NCBI GenBank assembly: GCA_003222375.1
Contig: QHVX01000026.1
Span: forward strand, 1-14,670
Reading direction: 5' to 3'
Origin: Acidobacteriota bacterium
GTDB lineage: Bacteria > Acidobacteriota > Thermoanaerobaculia > Gp7-AA8
Length of the DNA stretch: 14,670 bases
Shown: positions 6,787 to 12,813 of the stretch, in pieces
Numbering within the stretch: position 1 is the stretch's first letter
How the letters are laid out: each line of letters starts with the position of its first letter
Position numbers and translations under genes: made by a program
Notes under the pieces: model-generated
Told to the model about the DNA's origin: nothing
Databases searched by the model: none
What the model saw: the letters and a program-made list of their open reading frames with translations, nothing else

Positions 6787-7493
6787 CGGCCTCTCCGTCG
6801 CGGCATCCGGTTCCGGGGAAAATGTCTTCGCCGCGGTTGACGCGAGGTCACGAGCTCGACGCCTTCTTCACCGCGACGGCCTGCGTGTCCGCGCCGCGCT
6901 TTTTCGATCGTCATCAGAAACCCTAGCGCCGGATCCTTGAATTGCAGATGCCGCAACACTTTCCAGTGTTTGTGCACGTAATTCTGCAGGAAACCGAGAA
7001 CGTGGCCAAGGCTGATGATGCGGCAGGGCGGAACGGGCGCGCCAGGCGGAAATGCTCCGAATGCAATCAAGCGCATGTGCACGCCGCCAGGCAGCGTCGT
7101 CGCGCCGTTGCGCAAGAGCTCAGCCACGAAGCGATCCGTCTCATTGAGGTTGTCGCCGAGCCGGCCGATGACGACTTTGAGCACTTCGGGATCGCGCGTC
7201 CCCATGTTGATGCCGACGCGTCCTTCTTTGACTTCACCGATGATCATGTCGATCGCATCGGGAGGAACGCCGAGGCCCGCGTCGACGTCGCTGATGTCGA
7301 GTCCCTGCGGCGCGTCCCTTCCAATCGGTTCGGAGATCGGCAGGCCGCTCGGAAATCGAAAAGCTAAAATGTCGATGTCGGTGATCGTGCGCACGCCGTT
7401 GCGGCGCGCCGACGCGATAATTGGGTACTCGGCGGATGTGAAGTAGCCGTTGAGCTGGAGGTAAGTCTGGACGAGCGAAACGGCGTGATCCAT
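6783..7493 (-). CDS. Putative PD-(D/E)XK-fold protein of unknown function
   Basis: The protein has 236 residues from ATG 7493, preceded closely by GGAG; a longer TTG-initiated frame to 7541 is less likely because it would reach the start of the divergent gene. The N-terminal LVQTYLQLNGYFTSAEYPII is a typical helix-strand opening of the restriction-endonuclease fold. TDIDILAFRF (Asp39/Asp41) and, after a variable insert, DMIIGEVKEG (Glu87-x-Lys89) form the D...ExK core of that superfamily. The central part (RLIAFGAFPPG, CRIISLGHVLGFLQNYV) and KHWKVLRHLQFKDPALGFL look conserved. The last 35 or so residues are Arg-rich and low in order, perhaps for nucleic-acid contact or lineage-specific. I infer DNA or RNA binding or cleavage. 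The fold is suggested by motif spacing only and no known restriction or repair family is recognised. Confidence 0.72.
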   Translation of the reverse strand: MDHAVSLVQTYLQLNGYFTSAEYPIIASARRNGVRTITDIDILAFRFPSGLPISEPIGRDAPQGLDISDVDAGLGVPPDAIDMIIGEVKEGRVGINMGTRDPEVLKVVIGRLGDNLNETDRFVAELLRNGATTLPGGVHMRLIAFGAFPPGAPVPPCRIISLGHVLGFLQNYVHKHWKVLRHLQFKDPALGFLMTIEKARRGHAGRRGEEGVELVTSRQPRRRHFPRNRMPRRRGR

Positions 7494-7508
7494 TCGCTCC
7501 CGACACTC

Positions 7509-7526
7509 GCACGGCTCATGCCGTGC
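7509..7526. promoter_or_regulatory. Small palindrome between divergent starts
   Basis: GCACGG, six bases and CCGTGC form an exact inverted repeat in the 48 bp between the nuclease-like gene (-) and the VWA gene (+). It could be an operator shared by both, or a minor hairpin. There are no recognisable promoter boxes beside it, so the call is weak. Confidence 0.25.
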
Positions 7527-7541
7527 AGTTGAAATCGCCAA

Positions 7542-8516
7542 ATGGCGCGAAGCGTTCTCGACAACATGTTGCGCGGTGTGGCTGGCGGGCTGATCCTCAT
7601 GGCCGGACTCGCCTTCGGCCAGGAAGTGCCGAAAATCGAGGAGAGCGTCTCGGTCGGATACGTGATGATTCCCTTCACGGTTCTGAGCGAGAAGGGTTTG
7701 CCTCTCACCGACCTGCGCAAGAACGAAGTCCGTCTTCTGGTCGACGGAAAGTCCGTCCGCAGCGACATGTTCGAGAAGTCGGAGAACGCTCCCGTCTCGT
7801 TCACGATTCTGCTCGACGCATCAGGATCGATGGAGCTGGCCGGGAAGATGGATTCCGCCCGCGCCGCGATCGGCGCATTGCTCGCGCATCGCCGGCCGGG
7901 CGACGATTTTTCGCTTTTTGTCTTTGCGGAAGCCGAGGCCCGCGAGCTGGTTCCGTTCACGGAGAGTCCGGCTGCCATCACGAACGCTCTCGCGACCGTG
8001 AAGCCATTCGGCAAGACGGCCTTCTTCGACGCGCTGTCGACGATGCCCGAGCGCAGCCGGCTCGGAAAAAATCCGAGCCGCGCGATCATTCTCCTCAGCG
8101 ACGGAATCGACAACGCGTCGAAGCTGACCCGCAATGATCTCGCGCGCATGCTGCAGGGCGTCGCGGTTCCGATCTACCCGCTCGGCATTCGCGATCCGCG
8201 CGAGCAGCGCAAGACCGCCCATTCCGCGGAAGAGCTGTCGGACCTCGATCTTCTCGATGCCGTTGCCAATCTCACCGGCGGCAAACTCCACCTCGGCAAT
8301 CAGCCGCAGGAAATTGCGATGGCCGTCGCCAACATTGAAAAGGATCTTCGCGCCCAGTACCTGATCGGGTTCGCCCCGACCGGGCAGGGTGCGATAAAGT
8401 ACCGCCACATTTCACTTCGACTGGCGGGGCGCGTTCACGACGTTCGCGTTCGGGCCGGCTATTTCGGCACCGAGCCCCCTCTGGTTGCACTCAATCGAGA
8501 AAGGAAGAGAAGTTAG
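7542..8516 (+). CDS. VWA-domain protein of the 'VWFA-related, acidobacterial' type
   Basis: The protein has 324 residues. An N-terminal hydrophobic segment ending LAFGQ (about 9-27) is a signal peptide; the ATG at 7566 would give a shorter version of it. A short beta domain (about 35-80, with FTVLSEKGLPLTDLRKNEVRLLVDGK) precedes the von Willebrand A domain. Its metal-ion-dependent adhesion site is complete: D92-x-S94-x-S96 in LLDASGSM, T159 in GKTAFFDAL and D187 in LLSDGID. The two-part layout, and the closing QYLIGFAP and HDVRVRAGYF pattern, match the family known as VWFA-related Acidobacterial domain (TIGR03436). These are exported proteins presumed to bind other proteins through Mg2+; the partner is unknown. 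The stop abuts the ATG of the OmpA-like lipoprotein, so the two are translationally coupled and a joint envelope role is likely. Confidence 0.9.
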   Translation: MARSVLDNMLRGVAGGLILMAGLAFGQEVPKIEESVSVGYVMIPFTVLSEKGLPLTDLRKNEVRLLVDGKSVRSDMFEKSENAPVSFTILLDASGSMELAGKMDSARAAIGALLAHRRPGDDFSLFVFAEAEARELVPFTESPAAITNALATVKPFGKTAFFDALSTMPERSRLGKNPSRAIILLSDGIDNASKLTRNDLARMLQGVAVPIYPLGIRDPREQRKTAHSAEELSDLDLLDAVANLTGGKLHLGNQPQEIAMAVANIEKDLRAQYLIGFAPTGQGAIKYRHISLRLAGRVHDVRVRAGYFGTEPPLVALNRERKRS

Positions 8517-9152
8517 ATGAACAATGGATTGAAGTTTTTGAGCCTTGCGGTTTTTGCCGGCGCACTCTCCGCGTGCGCGACATCGGGGGATGTCGACAAG
8601 AAGATCGCGGATGCCCAGGCGGCGACCAACAAGAAGATCGATTCGGTCGAAGGGCAGATCGAGGATCTGCAGAACAAGCAGAAGTCGACCGACGCGAACC
8701 TCGCGCAGACCAACGTCCGCGTCGAGCAGCTCAGCAAGGAAGCGCAGGACGCGCTCAAGCGCGCGCAGGAAGCCGGCGTGCTCGCCAAGGGCAAAGTGGT
8801 CTTCCAGCAGACGTTCTCGGAGGATCGCGTGCGCTTCAAATTGAATTCGTACGAGTTGAACAAAGACTCACAGACCGCGCTCGACGAATTCGCGAACAAA
8901 GTGAAAGGAATCAACGAGCAGTACTGGGTCGAAGTGCAGGGCCACACCGACGACACCGGCGGTGCGAAGTACAACGATGACCTCGGCCAGCGCCGCGCCG
9001 ATTCGGTACGCCGCTATCTGTCGCGTCAGGACAGCGTGCCGCTGAATCGCATGTCGACGATTTCGTATGGCGACACGCTGCCCGTCGCGTCGAACAAGAC
9101 GAAGAAGGGGCGTTCGGAAAATCGCAGGGTCGTGCTGGTGGTGCTGGAGTAA
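8517..9152 (+). CDS. OmpA-family peptidoglycan-associated lipoprotein with coiled-coil spacer
   Basis: The protein has 211 residues. The lipobox LSAC puts the lipidated Cys at residue 20. Residues about 24-90 are a heptad-rich coiled coil of the Lpp/YbgF-like kind (DKKIADAQAATNKKIDSVEGQIEDLQNK). About 97-211 is an OmpA C-terminal domain with FKLNSYELNKDSQTALDEFA, GHTDDTGG (142-149), LGQRRADSVRRYL (156-168) and the closing GRSENRRVVLVV. This module binds diaminopimelate in peptidoglycan, so the protein likely tethers the outer membrane to the wall at a distance set by the coil. It starts one base after the VWA stop (TAG then ATG) with AAGGAAG inside the VWA gene. It ends one base before a cloverleaf repeat. 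Confidence 0.92.
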   Translation: MNNGLKFLSLAVFAGALSACATSGDVDKKIADAQAATNKKIDSVEGQIEDLQNKQKSTDANLAQTNVRVEQLSKEAQDALKRAQEAGVLAKGKVVFQQTFSEDRVRFKLNSYELNKDSQTALDEFANKVKGINEQYWVEVQGHTDDTGGAKYNDDLGQRRADSVRRYLSRQDSVPLNRMSTISYGDTLPVASNKTKKGRSENRRVVLVVLE

Positions 9153-9153
9153 G

Positions 9154-9226
9154 TCATCCTGAGCCGCACAGACGGCGAAGGATCTCGCTGACGAGACCCT
9201 TCCCCCGCTCCGCGGGGTCAGGGTGA
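9154..9226. repeat. Four-way cloverleaf repeat, copy 1
   Basis: The 73 bp divide without remainder into an outer stem (TCATCCTGA with TCAGGGTGA, one T-G pair), then three side hairpins: GCCG/CGGC, a 10-bp GAAGGATCTC arm with one mismatch, and CCCCGC/GCGGGG with loop TCC. No base at the junction is left over. The left edge is one base after the OmpA-gene stop. At the right edge, read on the minus strand, TCA CCC TGA provides the last two residues (Ser-Pro) and the stop of the exonuclease III gene. It is a near reverse complement of the copy at 13771. There is no transposase or target duplication in view. It may act as a bidirectional transcript end. Confidence 0.8.
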
Positions 9227-9973
9227 CGAATCGAACGTCGCGACCACGGGCGCGTGATCGCTGGTTCCCACTTCACGGTATGACGGACAGGCGATCGCGC
9301 GCTCGGCAATCGACTCGCTGGCGATCACATAATCGAGGCGCCATCCGATGTTGCGCTGGCGCAGGTTTCTCCACGGCGCCCACCACGTGAAGTAATTCTC
9401 GTCCGTCGGATACAACTTGCGCGCGACGTCGACCAGCCCCTGCGCGAGAAGCGACTCGATCAACTCGCGCTCTTCCGGACGCTGGCCGACGATGTTCGGC
9501 TTGCGCTCTTTGGGGTGGACATCCATGTCGGTCCTCGCGACGTTCATGTCGCCGCACAAAACGAGCTTGGTGCCGCTGTCGCGCAACAGGCGCGCGTAAT
9601 CGATCAGTGCGCGCATGAACCGGAGTTTTGCGGCGTAGTCTTTTCCGCCGTTCGGCACGTAGACCGATGCGTAGACGATATCGCCCGCGCGGACTTCGAC
9701 GATGCGAGTCTCGCTGTCGAATGTCGGATGCGTGAATTGCGGTTCGTCAGGGAAACTCTCGCGGCGAAGATGCAGCCCGACCCCCGAGTACGCGCCCGCG
9801 CCATGCCAGTAGCACCAGTAGCCGGTGAGATTGCAGATCTGCTCCGGGACCTGCGCGAGAGAGGCCTTCAGCTCCTGCAGGCAGACGACGTCGGGCTGCT
9901 CCTTTTCGATCCATTCGAGGAATTGCGCTTGGCGGGAGCGGATCCCGTTCACGTTCCAGGTCGCGATTTTCAC
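9218..9973 (-). CDS. xth: Exodeoxyribonuclease III (AP endonuclease of base-excision repair)
   Basis: The protein has 251 residues, normal length for the ExoIII/Xth branch of the EEP superfamily. It cleaves the backbone 5' of abasic sites and has 3'-phosphatase/exonuclease activity. The complete active site is visible: N7 in WNVNG, E34 in CLQELK, Y105 in YVPNG, D142 and N144 in GDMNVA, D214 in RLDYVIAS, and D239-H240 in GTSDHAPV. It is cytoplasmic. The start is GTG 9973, the only start placing MKIATWNVNGIR at the N-terminus as in relatives. It lacks a Shine-Dalgarno and sits six bases after TAGAAT. The last codons and the stop lie inside cloverleaf repeat copy 1, so the C-terminal Ser-Pro comes from the repeat. 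The gene is single and convergent with the VWA-OmpA operon. Confidence 0.95.
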   Translation of the reverse strand: MKIATWNVNGIRSRQAQFLEWIEKEQPDVVCLQELKASLAQVPEQICNLTGYWCYWHGAGAYSGVGLHLRRESFPDEPQFTHPTFDSETRIVEVRAGDIVYASVYVPNGGKDYAAKLRFMRALIDYARLLRDSGTKLVLCGDMNVARTDMDVHPKERKPNIVGQRPEERELIESLLAQGLVDVARKLYPTDENYFTWWAPWRNLRQRNIGWRLDYVIASESIAERAIACPSYREVGTSDHAPVVATFDSSP

Positions 9974-9979
9974 GGCGCG

Positions 9980-9985
9980 ATTCTA
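9980..9985 (-). promoter_or_regulatory. Candidate -10 box (TAGAAT) of leaderless exonuclease III transcript
   Basis: On the minus strand TAGAAT is followed by six bases and the GTG start. There is no Shine-Dalgarno. The spacing puts the mRNA 5' end at about the start codon. No clear -35 is present. The rest of the 154-bp gap up to 10127 holds no gene I can support; its right end carries the GAGGGAG Shine-Dalgarno (10115-10121) of the next gene. Confidence 0.4.
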
Positions 9986-10127
9986 CGTGCGATGTCCACT
10001 TCGCACTCCACGCTGTCCTGCGCGGCGGACGCGGCGGAACAGCGGTGACAAAACTGTACCGGCAGAATAGCGGTTCCGCCCGGCGTCGTTCCTGCAAGAT
10101 GGACGACAAATTTCGAGGGAGACTTCT

Positions 10128-10790
10128 ATGCGAAAGCTGCTTCTTCTCGTTGCGATTCTCATCATTCCTGCGTCTTCGCTGCTGGCGCAGGATGAACCAT
10201 GGCGCAATCGGCCCAGCCGCTACGGCCGCACCACCGGCGACAACTTTTTCGAGCTGACTCCGTTCCTCGGCTACCGTTACGGCGGCACGATCTTCGCGAA
10301 CCAGTCCAGTCTCTTCCGGCAGGACGTGGACGTGGAAAGCTCGACGAACTTCGGGGCGAATTTCGCGATTCCGATCTCCAACGGCTGGAAGGTCGAATTG
10401 CTGGTCGACCGTCAGAACACGCATTTCACGAACGGCGCGGGCGGACTCTTCGCGCCCAGCGATCGCCTCGGCGGCTTTGACATCACGTACTTCCAGGGCG
10501 GCCTGGTGATTCCGTTCGCCGTCAGCCGCTCTGCGACACCGTACTTTTCGGTCAGCGCCGGCGTTGCCAACCTCGATCCGCGCGTCCGCGGCGCTTCCTC
10601 GGATACCCGGTTCTCGGCCGGTGCGTCGATCGGCGTGAAGGTCCCGATCAACCGCAACCTGGGGATCAAACTCGAAGAGCGCGGCTACTTCACCTCGCTG
10701 AGCAACTACGGCGACACCAACCGCTACTACAACTACAACCACGATCTGTATCAGGGCGAGACGAACTTCGGAGTGTTCTTCAGGTTCTGA
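10128..10790 (+). CDS. Outer-membrane beta-barrel protein
   Basis: The protein has 220 residues. MRKLLLLVAILIIPASSLLAQ is a clear signal peptide with cleavage near residue 20. The mature part has alternating-residue strands separated by short turns (FFELTPFLGYRYGGTIF, GANFAIPISNGWKVELLVDR, ITYFQGGLVIPF, TPYFSVSAGVANL, FSAGASIGVKVPI, LGIKLEERGYF) and ends GVFFRF, with the terminal Phe recognised by the BAM machinery. Size and strand count fit an eight-stranded barrel of the OmpW/OmpX-like 'outer membrane beta-barrel' group. Whether it is a pore or only structural cannot be told. The start at 10128 follows GAGGGAG. The stop (TGA 10788-10790) forms part of the outer stem of the junction element that follows. 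Confidence 0.85.
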   Translation: MRKLLLLVAILIIPASSLLAQDEPWRNRPSRYGRTTGDNFFELTPFLGYRYGGTIFANQSSLFRQDVDVESSTNFGANFAIPISNGWKVELLVDRQNTHFTNGAGGLFAPSDRLGGFDITYFQGGLVIPFAVSRSATPYFSVSAGVANLDPRVRGASSDTRFSAGASIGVKVPINRNLGIKLEERGYFTSLSNYGDTNRYYNYNHDLYQGETNFGVFFRF

Positions 10791-10844
10791 ACGTAGCGCC
10801 GGCTCTCGAGCCGGCGCAGCCGCCTGAGAGGCGGCTCTACGTTC
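10789..10844. terminator. Three-way-junction element between convergent stops
   Basis: An 8-bp outer stem (GAACGTAG 10789-10796 with CTACGTTC 10837-10844) encloses two hairpins: CGCCGGCTC/GAGCCGGCG (10797-10816) and AGCCGCCT/AGGCGGCT (10818-10836). Only C10817 is unpaired at the junction. It covers the whole space between the stop of the barrel gene (10790) and that of the ABC permease (10843), overlapping both. It is nearly symmetric, so it would form on either transcript and could end or protect both mRNAs. There is no T-run. Its first hairpin shares AGCGCCGGC with 3151-3159. Confidence 0.7.
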
Positions 10845-11883
10845 ACTGCCAGCGGAAGATCTTCAGTCCGATCGCAAAAGTGACGATGCCCCACGCCGCG
10901 AGTACCGCGAGGTGGGGCAACACTTTTGTCAGCGGAGCGGCGTCGTTCATCACGGCCCGCAACGCGTCGTTGAGCATCGTGAGGGGCAGCGCGCGGATGA
11001 ACGGCTTCACCGAGCTCGGGAACCGTTCGTAAGAGAAAAAGACTCCTGAGCAGAGCCACATCGGCATCATGATGAGGTTCATCAGTCCGCTGACGCCTTC
11101 CAGCGTACGCGCGCGCGATGCCGTCAACAGTCCGAGTCCGGAGAATGCGTAGCCGCCGACGATGCAGAGAATGGTCAGGGCAAGGATGGATCCGTTGACC
11201 CGCACTCCGAACACGAGCCAGCCGAAGGCCACCAGCACGATCACTTCGACAGTCAGGAAAATCAATCGCGACAGAAACTGCGACATGACGTACTGACTCT
11301 TCCGCATCGGCGTCGCGATCAGGCGCTTCAGAAGCTTCTTCATGCGCGCGTTCGCGATCGTGAATCCCATTCCCCACATGCCGGTGCCCATCAGGTTCAT
11401 GCCGAGGAGCCCGGGAATGAGGAAGTCGATGTAGCGGGCGCCTTGTTCGCGGACGAATTCATCGCGAGCGGGCATGACATCGCGACGCCCGGCGGCCGCC
11501 TGCAGCGCGTCGTCGGCTTCGCGTCGCGCGGTTCGGCCATCGGGACTGGTCGGATCGTATCGGTAGGTGAGCGAGTGAGAGCTGTCGATCACGAGCGACA
11601 CCTTGCCGTGGCGTAACGCATCGTGGGCTTCGGCCTCATTCAGCACGCGCGGCGAAAGCGCAGGCGATTTGCTCAGTGCCGCAACTTCTTTTTGCGACGA
11701 CGGACCTGCGAGAACCGCGACCGGAACTCGATCGGGCGCCTTCTCGCGAAATGCGAAGCCCAGCGCCAGCGCGAGGATCAGTGGAAATCCGAAGACCCAG
11801 AAGATTGCTTCGGTCTCGCGGACGAACTCTTTCGTTCGCACGCTCGTGAGCTCGATGATCGCAGGACGGATTTTCTCAGGCAT
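10843..11883 (-). CDS. ABC-2 type transporter permease
   Basis: The protein has 346 residues. One membrane helix near the N-terminus (IFWVFGFPLILALALGFAF, about 27-45) is followed by a roughly 110-residue extracytoplasmic region rich in charged residues. Five further hydrophobic segments lie from about 150 to the end (IDFLIPGLLGMNLMG, FLTVEVIVLVAFGWLVFG, ILALTILCIVGGYAFSGLGLL, LMNLIMMPMWLCSGVFF, VLPHLAVLAAWGIVTFAIGL). This is the ABC2_membrane_3 layout used for drug, polyketide or lipid export. RMKKLLKRLIATPMRKSQY is the typical coupling-helix region. Its ATG overlaps the ATPase stop by 8 bases (ATGCCTGA), so the genes are coupled. The substrate is unknown. Confidence 0.9.
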   Translation of the reverse strand: MPEKIRPAIIELTSVRTKEFVRETEAIFWVFGFPLILALALGFAFREKAPDRVPVAVLAGPSSQKEVAALSKSPALSPRVLNEAEAHDALRHGKVSLVIDSSHSLTYRYDPTSPDGRTARREADDALQAAAGRRDVMPARDEFVREQGARYIDFLIPGLLGMNLMGTGMWGMGFTIANARMKKLLKRLIATPMRKSQYVMSQFLSRLIFLTVEVIVLVAFGWLVFGVRVNGSILALTILCIVGGYAFSGLGLLTASRARTLEGVSGLMNLIMMPMWLCSGVFFSYERFPSSVKPFIRALPLTMLNDALRAVMNDAAPLTKVLPHLAVLAAWGIVTFAIGLKIFRWQ

Positions 11884-12781
11884 CGCGCAGCTCCCGTCCG
11901 GTCAGCGAGACGAAAAGATCTTCGAGCGTCGCCGCATGCGTGCTGAGTGTGACAAGTTTCGCGCCCGACTCTTCAACTGCCGCGATCAGTTGCGGCACAG
12001 CTTCGGCCAGCGAGTCGACTCGCAACTGCCAGGCGTTGCCGCGCGGACTGCAGCCATGACAGCCCGGGATGTCTTGAAACGTGTCGGGCGGCAGTGCGGG
12101 ATCGCTCGTGAATTCGATGATGTTGGGGGCCTCGAGCTTCGCGATCAGCTCCTTCGGCGTGCCGAGCGCGATCAGATGACCGTGATCGACGATCGCGATG
12201 CGGTCGCACAGCCGCTCCGCTTCCTCCATGTAGTGCGTGGTGAGAGATCGGAACTTCGCGACCACTTCCCAAAGTTGCAGACGGCTTTGCGGATCGAGTC
12301 CGGTCGTCGGCTCGTCGAGAAAAAGAATGTCGGGATCGCCGACGAGAGCGCATGCCGCCGCCAGTCGCTGCTTCTGGCCGCCCGACAGCTTGCCGACGCG
12401 TGAATTTCGCTTCTCATCGAGCGACATGTCGTGAATCAGAGAATCGGGATCGGGTCCGGCAGGATAAAACGATCGGAAGAGACGCACCGTCTCGTGTACG
12501 GTCAGCTTTTCGCTGAGTTGCGTCTCCTGCAGTGAGATGCCGATGCGTTCCCGCAATCGGCGTTCGTTCTGTTTCCAGGTCATGCCGAGGACTTCGACTT
12601 GTCCGTCGTCGGGAACGGTCAAGCCTTCCAGGATTTCAATGGTCGTCGTCTTGCCGGCGCCGTTCGGGCCGAGGAGTCCGAAGCACTCGCCATTGCCGAC
12701 CGACAGATCGAGTCCGTCGACCGCTTTGACATCGGCGTAGTACTTCTTGAGACCGCGACATGAAACCGCTTCGCCGGGCAT
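11876..12781 (-). CDS. ABC transporter ATP-binding protein, with a short gap before the H-loop
   Basis: This is the ATPase partner of the downstream ABC-2 permease. ATG 12781 gives 301 residues; a GTG at 12799 would add six. Counting from the ATG: Walker A GPNGAGKTT (38-46), Q-loop SLQET (Gln85), signature LSGGQKQRL (132-140), Walker B ILFLDEPTTGLD (152-163), H-loop TTH (His183). A C-terminal extension of about 100 residues is usual for drug-export ATPases of the CcmA/DrrA type. Between Walker B and the H-loop the sequence runs LWEVVAKFRS then LTTHYMEEAE. Relatives have about six more residues here (the Gly-x-Thr-Val strand), so an 18-bp in-frame loss is likely. This strand is part of the core sheet, so activity is in doubt although all catalytic residues remain. 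The gene is divergent from the quinone oxidoreductase. Confidence 0.9.
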   Translation of the reverse strand: MPGEAVSCRGLKKYYADVKAVDGLDLSVGNGECFGLLGPNGAGKTTTIEILEGLTVPDDGQVEVLGMTWKQNERRLRERIGISLQETQLSEKLTVHETVRLFRSFYPAGPDPDSLIHDMSLDEKRNSRVGKLSGGQKQRLAAACALVGDPDILFLDEPTTGLDPQSRLQLWEVVAKFRSLTTHYMEEAERLCDRIAIVDHGHLIALGTPKELIAKLEAPNIIEFTSDPALPPDTFQDIPGCHGCSPRGNAWQLRVDSLAEAVPQLIAAVEESGAKLVTLSTHAATLEDLFVSLTGRELRDA

Positions 12782-12790
12782 GAGAGCCCG

Positions 12791-12800
12791 AAGATACACT
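12791..12800. promoter_or_regulatory. Overlapping divergent -10 boxes
   Basis: On the minus strand TATCTT (12791-12796) lies nine bases before the ATPase ATG. On the plus strand TACACT (12795-12800) lies 13 bases before the oxidoreductase ATG. They share two bases, so both polymerases could not sit there at once. The 32-bp gap has room for nothing else. No -35 is convincing on either side, and leaders would be only a few bases long. Confidence 0.35.
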
Positions 12801-12813
12801 AGGCCGCGAAGTC

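Noticed and set aside
6319..7493. Calling the nuclease-like pair a defence system
   Set aside because: No methylase, sensor, toxin, reverse transcriptase or other defence gene is nearby, and the surrounding genes are ordinary chromosomal ones; the motif alone does not justify it.
10040..10075. GTGACA and AGAATA as promoter of the barrel gene
   Set aside because: The spacer is only 13 bases, too short for a sigma-70 promoter.
9747..10742. A 331-aa antisense open frame spanning the start of exonuclease III and the barrel gene
   Set aside because: It crosses two well-supported genes and an intergenic region, and has a random high-GC composition.
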